From: Festucalex cinctus
Lineage: Eukaryota; Chordata; Actinopteri; Syngnathiformes; Syngnathidae
DNA: 64,000 bases
Direction: 5' to 3'
Assembly: GCF_051991245.1 (NCBI RefSeq)
Contig: NC_135414.1
Coordinates: 13,094,793-13,158,792, forward strand
Made by a program: the position numbers and the translations under genes. Shown here piece by piece: positions 23,551 to 35,395 of this stretch. The number at the start of each line of letters is the position of its first letter. The first letter of the stretch is position 1. The notes under the pieces are model-generated. The model did not search any database and had not been told where the DNA came from. It was given only the letters and a program-made list of their open reading frames with translations.

Positions 23551-24050
23551 ACTAATTAGCATGCAGTAACACCAAGTGTTGATGCTTAGTGCCCACTAGA
23601 AATAGATCTTAAGGAGTTATTGAGTATAGTGTCGTATAGTGTGGTATGCTCGAGTATGTTAGATATCTCTTAACAGGAAAAGAAAAATGCACTGCACTGT
23701 CACCAATGTCTTACAAGTGCAATTATGCCATCTAGTGGCAGGAAAAAATGAAATCAACACAAATCAATATATTATTTTTTTTTTTTTACACTACATTACA
23801 TCTTTTTATTTTTTCCTCAATTTGATGAATTATTGTGAAATTACTGTATCAATGACTAAAAGATGCAGCCATATTTCTATTAGTTTAACATTTTTTCTAC
23901 TTTTATATTAAGAGTATGAAACTTAGAAAAAAAATATTGTACATTTAGAACAGATATAAAACTTGCGATTAATTATGAGTTAACTATTGATGTCATGTGA
24001 TTAATTAGGATTAAAAAATTTCAATCACCTGACACCCCGAATGTATATTA

Positions 24051-26179
24051 AGTATGTTGTCACTTTGTACTATACGATGTTTAGCCCCATTGTAAAGGGT
24101 TGTTGAAAGATAATAAAAGATTATTTTAAGCTGTATCTGTCATTTAAACCATTACAAATTATCATAAATAGTTCAGTACCTTGTTTATAAAATTTGTTGA
24201 AACTGTATCTCATACAAACATAACAACCCTGAATGAAAAACAAATCTTGTTTAAATATAAGTTCCATATCTAATTACTCAAGTTTTTGTTCATGTAACTT
24301 TCCAATAAGTCACAGAAGTGCAAACAAACACAAAATAAAAGGCTTTCTGTTGGAATCCAGCTCTGACTCTCCTATTTTCAGCACAAAGGTACTGAGGAGA
24401 TCAAACAGTGCCGAGTTTGTTAGGACCCAGCGTATCTTTGCTAACAACCGCACCATAAATAATTTAAAGCTTTTATCTGTCTGCAACCTCACCAAGATTG
24501 CAAAACAAGTTGGCTGGGATTTGTTTGTCTCTGAACACAAGCGTTTGCACCCAGAGAAACAAAATGAATTTGTTTTAACATTAAAAAAAAAAAAAAAAAG
24601 AAAAAAAAAATCCCTCTGTGCCCTTAAAGCTACGAACACTTTTGGATGTGTTGTACCTGTCACTGTAAGAACTTCATTAATTACGGATGCTTCCAGAGCG
24701 TAGCGGGTGATTAGCAGAGGTTGCTCAGTGATCACAGCTTTTGCAGATTTCCAACACTGCACTCCAAACATGAAAAGCCAAGCATTGGAGAGATAAAGGC
24801 AGGGGAGGGGAAAGAAAAAAGAAAAAGAAAAAAAGAGGTGAAAAGAGAGCACTAATCTAATTAAGATCTTGAACACTCAATTAGCCTTGAGCAGGAGAAA
24901 CAAATGGCAAATAAATTATTTAATTACAACAACCAGTTTAACAGCTGGAAGAAGGAGCAGTGCGTGTGTGCATGCGCGTGTGTAGGAATTTGGAAGAGTA
25001 ACAGTGAGGGATTGGAGGGGCAGGAGTTCAGTGATGAGTGTGCCGGCACTGAGCCTTGACTGTGTTTATGAGCGTGAAAGTGCACGAGTGCAATGGAGCA
25101 GCAGCCTGCTTTATCCATCCGCGAGGCCCCCACATGGTCAGGCCTGGAATCTAATCAGTTTGTTCTCATGAGAGCCATGTGCAGAATGAGGTCACCACTT
25201 TTTTTTTTCTTTCTTTCCCTTAGAAGCAAAAGAAGTGGTTTAGGATGTCTCACCAAAAAGCAGCCTGACACACATTTGAGGGTTTCTCACAGGGTTGACG
25301 ACGCAGTTAGAAGTGCAGTGGTGAGGGTGGAAACACGCTCTTCACTTTCTCAGCGGTTAGTCTTGTTGTGAGTCTGTCTAATCACTTCTTCATGATGCTG
25401 TGGCAAGAGAGGTCAAAGTTGATTCATGTCCTACTTACAGTATGGAACATTGTGCAAAGCTTTTTTTTTTTTTTATGTAGTATCCTTGATATTCAGCATA
25501 AGATCCACCATGTATAAATTTGCTCTTTGTCCTCTCTAGTAAGCTAGCTTTAGCATACTAGAGAACAACCATGTTACTATGAGGCAAAACCGTGTACAAC
25601 TACTGTCATTTTTTTTAAAGCGATACCAGTACGAGTAGTCAAATCTTGAGCAGTCACCGATCACGATAAGCACCAAAAATACTCGTAGGTCACTTTTGAT
25701 ACGTACGATTTTTATTCAACCAATAACAGGGAATTTTAAAGAAAGGACCTGTATGCTGTATCTCATTCTCAATATAGCATTTTCCCTAAAGTTGCATGAA
25801 ATGAATGGTGTTTTTATAGTATCCTTTTTCCATTTGTTCATAAAATACATGCACATTTTGAGTAGAACACCCAGTAAAATCACTTTAAATTATGGAGACT
25901 TGTTAAATATGAATGTCTGACAGATTGATTTGGTGTACCATACTTATGAGCTTTGGAGGGCTTTGAACCCATAATTGTGAACTGTATTCTTGAGTGGGAT
26001 GGCCTAAAAAAAAAAAAAAAAAAAAAAAAGCCCAGCCCGACTCCTGCTAAACATATAGTTCTGCCCCTGATTTAGTTTATTGATGATGTTTCTGTTTGCA
26101 ATCTATATTAGAACTGGATTACCAGACTAGTCCCTCTAAATTGTGGGTCAGTCTCTTGGGATAAAATGTAGGAAAATAA
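24051..26179. other. No recognised gene
   Basis: Contains homopolymers (A near 24583-24610, T near 25460, A at 26007-26029). A 156-codon plus ORF (24233-24703) and a 188-codon minus ORF (24310-24876) overlap each other through poly(A)/poly(T) and show no domain. 24640-24900 might be regulatory. Confidence 0.45.
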
Positions 26180-26265
26180 TAATTAAACAGCACTGCATCG
26201 GCCCCAAAAGAGGCCGGCCCACCGGGCATCTACCCTGTATGCCAGATGACCAGTCCAGCTCTTGA
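26180..26265. repeat. Interspersed repeat fragment
   Basis: CGGCCCCAAAAGAGGCCGGC and CCGGGCATCTACCCTGTATG with CCAGATGACCAGTCCAGCTC, a phrase I associate with a teleost DNA-element family. Poly(A) at 26007-26029 lies just before it. Boundaries unknown. Confidence 0.35.
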
Positions 26266-27899
26266 TCACTGGTCGGCTACACCTTTATCTACAAGGCCAT
26301 TATTGGAATACTGCCCCCTTACATTTGCAATGCAATCACACAAGTGTTAATTCTTTGGGTTCAAATCACATTTTCTTATTAACCGTTCCATTAGCTTGCA
26401 TTGAGGTTTTTTTTTTTTTTTGGTGGGGGGGGGGGCTTTTGCCCCTTCCTACATGGAACCAAAAGGACAAGAAAGTAACAGGATTTATCTCCTTAACCCA
26501 TTTTGTCTAATTGTTATGTCATTTCAATTGTGTTGAAATTGTGTACAAACTGTGACCTTTGAAAGACATGTCATTTTCATTTTGTTGCAACTGTAACTTT
26601 TGCCACCTCAAAATAAATAAATAAATACATAAATAAAGAATAAAAGCCAGAAGAGGTTCCCAAACACTGTAACAGGCATAGCATGTTACAACAACCAAAG
26701 TGGGGGAAGGGAAAAAACAAAACAAAACATTTTTCTACCACATAAAAACTCTCCAAAAACAACTGTCGTGATATTTGTACTATTGTATTTCAAATTTAAA
26801 CCAACTGTTTAATTTCTTTCATTTTCCCACGTGAATAAGTAGGCCTCCAATACTCTGACGCTCCAGTCCAGTCCCCCGTGATCGCTGAAGCGATCCAAAT
26901 CAAGGCTAAATAGATGAGCATTTGCTGCCCTCTGCTGGAAAATAGGTTATACAGCTCCAATAATAGTCATGGTTATAGGGATGTTTCATTTTAATAATGC
27001 TTTTACCTAATGCGTTTATCATAATGCAATGCCATTTTTGGCCACACACACGATGTAAGAAAAACAACAACACAACTTTAAAATAACAGTTTTGCCAGTG
27101 ATATATCTTTTAGCAAGAACTGTTATTTAAAAACTGTGCCAGATTGTATAATTCCAGTAAATAAGGAATTAAAAAATGTTGTTCTTCATGGGTTTTAAAA
27201 GATATAATGTGAAATGAAAAGTATACTATTTGTATATAATAGATGAAGTTCTAAATCACAAAATCTAACAAAAACTCTTACCCTTGGGAAATTTAATTAT
27301 ACATGCATTAACAGAGCTAAAAAAATTTATTATATTATTAATATTATTATTATTATTATTAATATTATTACAACAAATTTAAAAAGGGAACACACATTTT
27401 ATTATTAGAAACAATTACTTTTCATTTATGTTGTCAGACAACACAATATATACAATGTTTGAATGTCTTGTAGAAAGTGTGCTGTTTGATTAAATATACA
27501 TAATCCAAATGGTGTTTGGCCTTGTAGTGAAAAGGTTTTGCACACTTTTTCATTTTTTGCAATATGCTAGTGAACCCTATTAGACTATATGGACACAACA
27601 GAGAAAGTACACATATTTTCTCAACACATCGAACAAATAGTTGCACGTTTTCTACTCTGCTCTACCAGCAAGTAATTCCTCACATGCAGTGTGGCAAGCA
27701 GCCATCTTTAACGCACACATACTCACATCTCGGAGGCATTTGCATGTCTACTAATGAATGCAAAAGCACAAACATAGTTTTACAACCAGGCGCATTGGTG
27801 CATAAGGCTGCTATAATTAACATAGTCACATATTTGAAATTTTCTACAAAGTTTTAAACTTCCGAGCCTTTCGCGGGCTCCAACTGCAATACCTGGAAA
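26266..27899. other. No recognised gene
   Basis: AT-rich. G-run near 26425-26435, ATT microsatellite at 27324. Nothing coding is recognised. Confidence 0.45.
27324..27371. repeat. ATT microsatellite
   Basis: Run of TTATTA/ATTATT units. Confidence 0.9.
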
Positions 27900-28347
27900 T
27901 GAAAAGTTTTAATCTCCAAACATTAATGTAAATTAACAAAGTAAAAATACTTTATTTGAGTAGTTTTTTTTTTTCCCTCAGTACTTTGTATTTATTTTTT
28001 AGACTAGTTTTTACTTTTATCCGTTACATTTTAACATGAGTATCTGTACTTTTTACTTGATACATTTTCAAAACAAGGTCATTTCTTTTGTTTTTAAATG
28101 CATGAAAATGATTCAAATACTTGAACTGGAATTAAAAGCAGCCATTAATGTCTCCTGGCTCCGCCAATCATATGAAGCTTTCACATGGTCCCGTACATCC
28201 CAGCTTGTGATTGGCTCTATGGCACGTGATCACATGATGTGCAATTGGCTAGATTAGGAACCGTAAATATCTTTCAAAGTGATGTAGGAGGAAACATCGG
28301 GTAAAAGTACTTTTTAATTCTGCTCGTCAAGTACATATCGGAGCCTG

Positions 28348-28387
<40 letters not shown>

Positions 28388-28490
28388 AGTAATTAGAGTG
28401 AGTACTTTTACTTGTCCCGAAGTTCTTTTTTTACACAACTAATTGTACTTTTACTCAAGTAGGGAATGCCAGTACTCATCTCTGCTAAGA
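27900..28490. repeat. AAGTACTTTTACT-type teleost MITE
   Basis: Both arms are built from AAGTAAAAATACTTTATTTG/GAGTACTTTTACTTG sequence in opposite orientation around a central TGGCTCCGCCAATCA-GGTCCCGT segment, with a 30-T tract at 28351-28380. Ends are approximate: left near 27900, right near CAGTACTCATCTCTGC at 28486. Confidence 0.5.
28351..28380. repeat. 30-T homopolymer
   Basis: Uninterrupted run of T inside the 27900-28490 MITE. Confidence 0.95.
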
Positions 28491-28855
28491 TGTAAGAACA
28501 AACGAAGAAACGTAAGTCAGGGATGTGCTGGGTGCAGTGACTTTCAGGTGAGTCAACAGGCCCACTTGCAAATATATTTACACAATTCGGCCAAGGGTGG
28601 AACAGCTTTCACATTGTGGGTCAGCTTCAATATTTGTTGTGCGGATGATTTATAAATATTTCCCTTTGGTCATACTCAGGGCAAGACTTGTTGGCAAGAG
28701 AGCACTCTCACTTTCTGCAGCAGCGAGCAAAGTCACAACTGACATTGAGGCGCTACTCATATCGTGACCATGCTCAGAAGTTAAAATGTTAGAAATAAAA
28801 TTAAAATATACAAATGTGTACAATAGGCTGTATAATGCCATGGTATGATTTAGAA

Positions 28856-29265
28856 CATTGGTTCTCAAATGGGAGTAAATTAAAGGCACTCCAGGGAGTA
28901 TGCAAGATTTAGAATAAATTTAAAAAACAGCATCCATGCAAAAATCCTTTTAAAAAGTTATTACATTATGTAAATATTTCAGGAAAATCCAAGTTAATAA
29001 AATAAAATTTATATTCAGTAGGCTATTCAATTTCAGTGTCCTAAAAACACAGAATGGTTCGACCCAAACTGTTATATGCCTGTCAATCATTTGAAATTTT
29101 GGTTTAAAATGAATGAATTATGGATGGATGGATTTCTTTTTCAGAACAGATCTGTATTATGATCCCAAAGAAGGACAGTTAATGGTTTTGTACACAAATT
29201 GTCTTTTTGTAATATGATTAATAATTTCCTCTAAAAAAAAAATGAAAAAATGTTGACAACCACTG
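28856..29265. mobile_element. hAT-like MITE, 410 bp
   Basis: Ends CATTGGTTCTCAAATGGG and TGTTGACAACCACTG form imperfect inverted repeats. Flanks ATTTAGAA (28848-28855) and ATTTAAAA (29266-29273) match at 7 of 8. A short GGATGGATGG run lies inside. Confidence 0.65.
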
Positions 29266-29273
29266 ATTTAAAA

Positions 29274-29859
29274 GAAGAAAAAACTTTTTACCATTTCAAC
29301 TTCTAAGCTATGTGCAATTCGGTTCTTGTAAAACACTGACAAATTCAATGCAGATGTTTTGCAGATGTGTGCGTCTCAGCTCCTAGTTTTGTGCTGAATG
29401 TGTTTAATAGGTTGTGACAACATTGCTTGTTTACACACTTCTGCTCCCAAGTGCCAAGCGCGTAATGTTCATTGAAGTTCAAATTTGTCAGCCAGTATGA
29501 CGCATTTAAAGCAGAAACCAGACGGGAGTTCGGAGAGACACTCATACCACATTCAGGAAATGACTGATGAGATGCAGTATTATACATACACTGTATATAT
29601 TATATGTATATTATACACAAGCAAAAAGGTCTTTTTCCTATTTTTTGGCTCCTCCTCAGTGTGTAACTTAACCCTCTCTTACCCTCTCTGATAACAAGGA
29701 GGAAAATAAAGAGGTGGCTAGTTTCTGTAACTCAACAAGCACTGGCCAGCCAATCATATTGTACCCTGCTTAGTTTGTCAACCAAATGAGCTTCATACCA
29801 TTGCCTATTAACTTCTTGTGTGGGATTATGAGTGACTGCCACTTCTCTTTGGTCACTGA
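29274..29859. other. No recognised gene
   Basis: Unique AT-rich DNA. The left part of the Tc1-like element probably begins within its last 200 bases, but its inverted repeat could not be placed. Confidence 0.4.
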
Positions 29860-30237
29860 AATAGGGCTCATTGGATACCAATGCCCACAAATGCTACAAT
29901 GGACAGTCAAAGGAGCTCAGCAGTGTCAAAACTGATCTGAAAACGCACATCAATAACTTGAAAAAGTCAGGAAAGTTACTTGAAGCCATTTCAAATCATC
30001 TGCAGGTCCCAAGATCAACAGTGCAAGCAATTGTTCGCAACTATAAAGTGCATGGCACTGTTTATCACAGCCATGACCAGGAAGTAAATGCAAGCTCACC
30101 TGCTGCTGAGAGAAAATTGGTCAGTAGGGTGAAGAGTCGACCGAGAATCGCCAAAAAGCAGATCTGACAAGAATTAGAAGCTGCTGGAAAACATCTGTCA
30201 GTGTCCACAGCCAAGCGTGTTTTTGCATCGATATGGA

Positions 30238-31212
30238 CACTGCAAAAACACGTCTGCTCAATATGGGATAAAATACACTTGTTCTTAGTGTAAATTTACT
30301 AGAAACAAATGAAATTATCTGCCAGTGCAGTAAGATAATTTTATTTACTTAGATTTCTTGAAATAAGAAAAATGTGTAGCTCTATATTAATCTTAAAATG
30401 AGCTGAAAACACTTATTCTAAGCAACAAATAAGGATATTAAATCTTAAAATAAGCTGTATGCACTTATTCTAAGTAACAAAACAAGCAATTAAATCTTAA
30501 AATAAACCATAAACACTTATTTTTTTTTGTTTTTTAAAAACGTAAATCACTACTGAAACAGAGCATCAAGTGTCACTCTTTAGTTGTACTTTAAGTTGAC
30601 TGTCAAGCAGGGAAATGGCACCATTTTTAATTGCATGTGGGTTGATTCAGCCTGGGATCGAACCCACAACCTCCTACCACTAGACCACGGAGCTGTTAGC
30701 CTGTTCACTGGAAAGAGGGCAAATGAGCTTAGTAAGTATGACCAGGAAGTTGCAATAAAATGCAACAGTATGTTGTAGGATTTTTTTAGCTTATTGTGCT
30801 ATAAAAATTAACCAATTTTAATTAAGATTTACAAACTAAGTGAGAAATCAGACAAATAATCTTAAAACAAGATTAATAATCTTGGAAATTCTGCTCTTGC
30901 GAAATATATAATTCTCAAAACAAGACAAAGAAGACTATGGCTTGATATAAGCATTTAAGTCTAGGTTAGATATCTGATTTATTTATTTTTTTAGTGAACA
31001 TAGACTCTTAGAGCATTTTAGCTTATTATGCGTGAAAATTAACTAATTTTAGGATTTACAAACTAAGAAAGAATTAAAAGACAATCTTAAAACAACATTA
31101 ATAATCTTAGAAATTCTGCTCTTGTATAGTAAATAATTCTCATAGCAAGATCAATAAGACTTTATGGATTTTAAGTCTTTAAGTCTAGGTTAGATAGCTT
31201 AAACTTGCAGTG
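30238..31212. mobile_element. 975-bp DNA element inserted in the Tc1 relic, with internal duplication
   Basis: Begins CACTGCAAAAACACGTC and ends AAACTTGCAGTG, an 8-bp terminal inverted repeat CACTGCAA/TTGCAGTG. It splits the Tc1 coding sequence, which proves it inserted later. The interior carries AATCTTAAAATAAGC-type repeats, two diverged copies of a block of about 190 bp (about 30790-30987 and 31016-31200), and a tRNA-like SINE piece at about 30650-30712. The termini suggest a hAT-like MITE; the 8-bp flanks are not convincingly duplicated. Confidence 0.65.
30650..30712 (-). repeat. tRNA-derived SINE head (partial)
   Basis: On the minus strand it reads CTCCGTGGTCTAGTGGTAGG, an A-box-like region, followed closely by GGTTGTGGGTTCGATCCC, a B-box. 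The spacing is shorter than in a full tRNA, so an internal segment is deleted. Confidence 0.5.
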
Positions 31213-31990
31213 GAATGACAGGCTGCCGTGCAAGAAGGAAGCTCTTGCTCCTAAAGTGGCACCTAAAGACTCGACTGGAGTTTGCTGATGATCATATGGA
31301 CAAAGATAAGACCTTCTGGAGGAAGGTTGTGTGGTCAGACAAAACAAAAATTGAGCTGTTTGACTACAAAGTCCAGCAATAATTTTGGAGGAGAAAAGTT
31401 GAGGCCTCAAACCTAAGAACACCGTGTCCACCGTCAAATACGGCGGTGGTAATAGGGGCACTTTTGCTGCCAATAGAACTGGTGCTTTACACAGAGTAAA
31501 TAGGATAATGAAGATGGAGGATTAACTTCCATTTTTTCCACCAAAATCATCAGCTCAAAGGTTGAGACTCTGGCACAGTTCAGTGTTCAAACAGCACAAT
31601 GACCCAAACGAACATCAAAAGTCTGACATGGAATGGCTAATTTAGGCTAGCATTAAGGTTTTACAATAGCATTCCCAAAGTCCTGACTTAAAGCCCATTG
31701 AGAACATATGAACAATACGAAAGTAACAAGTCCATGTAAGAAAGTCAACAAATTTAAGTGAACTGCACTAATTCTGTCAGGAAAGATTCAAACAGCTTAC
31801 CAGAAGCTTGTGGATGACTACCAAAAGCGCCTAATTGAAGTGAAAATGGCCAAGAGACATGCCAACAAATATTAGCATAGCTGTATCTATATTTTTGACC
31901 CAGCAGATTTGTTCACTTTTTCTGTTAACACCTAATAAAGTCCTAAAAGAACAAAATTACATGAATGTTTTTTGAGACAATACTCTATGA

Positions 31991-34163
31991 GAGAAAAAAT
32001 CAGCATTATTGAAATAACTGGAATCTCACGAGAGCCATGACATTATGTTCTTTACAAGTGTGTGTACCGCTAAACGATTTCACATAGCCCCTGCAATGTG
32101 CTAATGTACCACTAGGGGTATGTGCAGGTCAGGTTGGGAAACAAACAATGGTGTCGAGTAAGGGAAATGCAATTTCAAGGAGTGCACTTATTTTTAACCA
32201 TAACGAGTGTAAAAAAAGAAGATACATATTAAAACTCCAATTTTGGTTCTATGGTCCTTACATTATTCATCTTTGGCAATCAAATGTCAGCAGAAAATAA
32301 ACCTGTCAGACTCACCGCTCTTCATGGTTAACATGTCGGGCCTTTTTCCAACCACACAAACAAGCTCTCAGGCCTAAGCCAATGTCAGCCGTTTAGGACA
32401 TTGGCTTTGGGTTGAGGACAACCAAGGGTTGTCATCAAGCTTCCTTTCCAACCACCAACACCATCTTTAATTGTGGCTACACAAAACTGGAAAGTTTCCA
32501 TTTGAGGCCCAAGGAATAGTCATGTCATGTGTGACTATTGGGCACTGTCTGTTTTTTACTCAAGTGAGGGGATGAAGACAAGCTAAGTAGATACAATGAG
32601 TATTAGTGTTTGACCAAATATTAACAAGGGGAAAGCGAAGCATTGGAACAGAAATGAAATCATTTTAAATACAGTCAAATACATGCATCACTTTTAAATC
32701 CAGTCAGTGTAACAAACATTTAAGTGATAGTTGCTTTACATTTTAAATCTTTGTGCACCATAGTTTTTGTGATCTACAGTTAAGTAGATCTATAAACGAT
32801 TCTTTGTGAAATAATGATTTGGTGCATTCTGCGGATTTCTTTTTCCTCACAACAATCGGCAATGCAAGCAAAGCCCTGAGAAAAGATGGCTCCTCCCGCT
32901 GCACCCCCTCCCTGTGTGTACAAATCCCAGGTCAAAGCAAGCGCAGCCAGTTACACCATCAGAGTGTTGGAAATAACAATAAATGACGGAAGAAGAATAA
33001 ACAAAAGAAAAGGTGAGGAAGTGGAGAAAGAAAAAGGAACCAGATGAGCTCAGAAGTCCAAGAGATGAAGGGAAGCCAAGGGAGCTGATTGTGGAAATGG
33101 GAACCATGTTGAAGACATTCACCTCAAATCAGCACCATGTGTCCTCCAGAGCCTTATTATCCCATAAAGGAACTTTATAGAAGCAACAAAGTGCTTTGGA
33201 ACCCTGCAAAAACATTAAAGGGACCTCGCTTGTCTCGGCCCCAGTCCAAGATCGGTCTGGGAAGTAATAAAACTAAGGGGGGCCGCTGGCCTGATGCCGA
33301 CTGCCCCCACTAGTGCTGCCTGACTAATCGACTATTAATGACAAAAAAACAGTTTGCGGTTACACAAGAAAAACAAGTAAGGCACAGGCGGCCTTGTAAC
33401 TGAGCTGACCATCGGAATTCACTTGGCTCGTGATTCAACTTTCCCGACCTCCTCGTCACGCTGGCTTTACATTTCGGACAGCGTAAGTGGGCATGACTTC
33501 CGGATGCTTTATTTATTTATTTGAACTTCACTAGTTATGCTCCAGCCCTGCCTATAGCAACTAGTGGCCACTGGCGTTTTCATCAAATGTTATGAATGAA
33601 TCACACTAATTGTGTTGTCTGTGTAACAAACAACATTGCCATTGGACGGGAAGTTTGTTGCCCCATTTGTTTCAGCGTTTTCCTCATACGAGTTCCCCGT
33701 AGAGGCAATTTGTATTATTTCGTGCCATCCAGTGGTTAACTAATAAATGCAACAATTTTGAAGCATGTGCACTACAGTGCCTCAGAGAGACCATACTTCA
33801 CATTATTGGGAGTGAGCATACCCATATCCAAATTTTTTTGCTCGGTCTCTAATGACAGCTAACGGAGGCTGTCTGTGCCGTTTACTTCACACCGGTCACA
33901 CATTCTAACATTGGAAATATAACGCTTTTAAAGCTCATCTTGCGTTTTCTAACAACTGGTGACGGCAGTGGATAGTTGGACTACATTTCCTATGATATTC
34001 AGATGTGAAAGCAGGAATTGTTGACATGTATGTCAAATCGTCATTAGTATTAGGCTTTCAGTGAGGTCGCACACGTTACGTCTTTACATAGAACACTAAT
34101 TTTAAGAGGCTGTTGTAGTATGGTTGACGTTACAAAAAAATATAGTCAACACATAAAATTACA
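31991..34163. other. No recognised gene
   Basis: Mostly unique. 33315-33345 (CTGCCTGACTAATCGACTAT) resembles one end of a common teleost MITE whose partner end is not visible. A 91-codon minus ORF at 32847-33122 is Ser/Phe-rich and unrecognised. Confidence 0.45.
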
Positions 34164-34233
34164 GGCCTGTTAGCTCAGTCGGATAGACACTTGCTTCGCG
34201 ACCACACCACCCAGGTTCGAGTCCCAGTAACTA
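34164..34233 (+). repeat. tRNA-like pseudogene or SINE head with intact A and B boxes
   Basis: TAGCTCAGTCGG (34171-34182) is a good Pol III A box and GGTTCGAGTCC (34214-34224) a perfect B box. The acceptor stem does not pair (GGCCTGT against AGTAACT), and the anticodon arm is poor, so it is not a functional tRNA gene. Confidence 0.45.
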
Positions 34234-35395
34234 CACTTATGGTTCACTTTACTATTTTTGCGCTATTTACATGGCCGATAGGGCTAGGTAAACTACCCCT
34301 GTAGTAACACTTGGTCGTAATTTGGCACATTTCAAAACGACCTATGTTGGTTGTATTAATTGGAAGACTGTCTCACCAATTAGGTACCAAAATGAATAGG
34401 AGTGGGACCTCACCTGTTGTCGATAATTTGCTTTGTGCCAAAATTTGACATAACCGGCAAGACAAAACCGGGAGAAGTATTACTTCAGACAGAAACTGTG
34501 CACATGTTTAGTGGACAGGTACTTGTACAACACTCCAGCTGATGAGTGTGTACTTGCACTGTCAAGCAGTCTTGGTTATTTTTTTGAGCCACAAAGATCT
34601 GTTTGTAATAGTTTACAAAAGCCAGCTTTATGTGTATGCAAGATAGGAATTGGTTGAAATAAGCAATGAACACGTGAGCATGGGAGCACTTTGATGAAAA
34701 ATAAACCTTGAGATGAGACAGAGCATGCAGGAGACAAAGCAATAAAAAGGCAAACTGAAAGAGAAAAAGTAAGCGCAGCATGCCAGAGAGCGACTCACTC
34801 TCATTCCTGGCTTGATTACATTGAAAGTGAAACCATATGAAATCCATTTTCCCACAGGCCTTCTGTGTGCATCGGTGCCTGCATGTAGTTGAAAGTAACA
34901 AGTTAATTTTAGAGACTTGAAGTGAAATCATTGACGTTTCTCCACATTGATAACCTTTGATAGCAAAAAAAGTCATTGCTCTACAACAAGGTGAGTTGAA
35001 TGTTTAAGGCTGCTGAGTCCCGTGGGTGACTATCAGATTTCCTATTCAAAGAAAACTAGTGACGAGAACACTACAAAAACAGGTAATAAAAAAAATACTG
35101 TAACAATAAACAGTTTGGGACGGTAACTGGCAGGTTGTGGTGAGCACATCAGCCTTTTATAGTCAGGAGGTCAAAGGTTAAAATCTCAGCCCTCAGATCC
35201 TCCTGTGTTGAGTTCTCCCACTTTCCATTTCAGTACAAAAAAAACAAAAAACTCACAAATGGCAACTAGCTACAGCTCTTCAGCCCACCGAAAACTTGGG
35301 TCAAAATAATTAACCCAAGCTTGGGCAAAATGTAACCCAATCTGCTCAAAATCCACACCGACCCAGCAAGTAAGTTGGGGAAACAAGTCAGCATT
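34234..35395. other. No recognised gene; 163-codon minus ORF
   Basis: The minus ORF at 34485-34976 is the longest open frame in the window outside UACA, the GC-rich insert and other repeats. It starts MTFFAIKGYQCGETS and has a Leu/Phe-rich stretch (LRLLFLFQFAFLLLCLL) that could be a membrane helix. No family is recognised, and Cys/His/Ser content looks like chance translation. A small decayed repeat lies near 35290-35380. Confidence 0.35.

Larger units (their letters stand above)
20820..23655 (-). mobile_element. GC-rich composite retroposon (SVA-like organisation), minus strand, 16-bp TSD
   Basis: Flanked by perfect copies of ATGTTAGATATCTCTT (20804-20819 and 23656-23671). In minus orientation it has a 5' end at 23655, about 1.8 kb of extremely GC-rich low-complexity DNA (21750-23550, including a 23-C run at 21753-21775), two 190-bp tandem units (about 21190-21605), a CA/CG-rich simple repeat (20943-21060), and two A-rich tracts, the last abutting the TSD. 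The upstream flank reads TGTT/AAGAGA in that orientation, like the TT/AAAA site of L1-type endonuclease. This is the signature of target-primed reverse transcription. I see no reverse transcriptase, so it is non-autonomous or a retroposed transcript. Long ORFs on both strands reflect lack of AT-rich stops. Confidence 0.8.
20549..24040. mobile_element. hAT-like MITE interrupted by the GC-rich retroposon
   Basis: Starts TGGGTGTCAAAATTT and ends CACCTGACACCCCGA, giving terminal inverted repeats around GGGTGTCA. Flanked by ATGTATATTA at 20539-20548 and 24041-24050 (10 bp shared; hAT elements make 8). After removing the 2836-bp insertion and one TSD copy, the original element would be about 640 bp. 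Internal 'gattaattatgagttaac' type sequence resembles common teleost non-autonomous hATs. Confidence 0.7.
29860..31990 (+). pseudogene. Tc1/mariner-like transposon relic, interrupted
   Basis: 29871-30237 encodes a Tc1-type helix-turn-helix start (ISNHLQVPRSTVQAIVRNYK) and ends at the KRVFAS segment. After a 975-bp insertion the frame family resumes at 31213 with LEFADDHMDKDKTFWRKVVW and SDKTKIELFDYKVQQ, the region of the first catalytic D. Stops and frameshifts break it throughout. The 3' part (31640-31990) has a decayed PKS-DL-P-E block. It cannot encode an active transposase. Outer inverted repeats were not identified, so outer ends are approximate. Confidence 0.75.

Noticed and set aside
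24310..24876. 188-codon minus ORF and 156-codon plus ORF (24233-24703)
   Set aside because: Overlapping frames held open through poly(A)/poly(T) runs, giving poly-Lys or poly-Phe. No domain and no splice context.
34164..34233. Functional tRNA gene
   Set aside because: A and B boxes are good, but the acceptor stem does not pair and the anticodon arm is poor.
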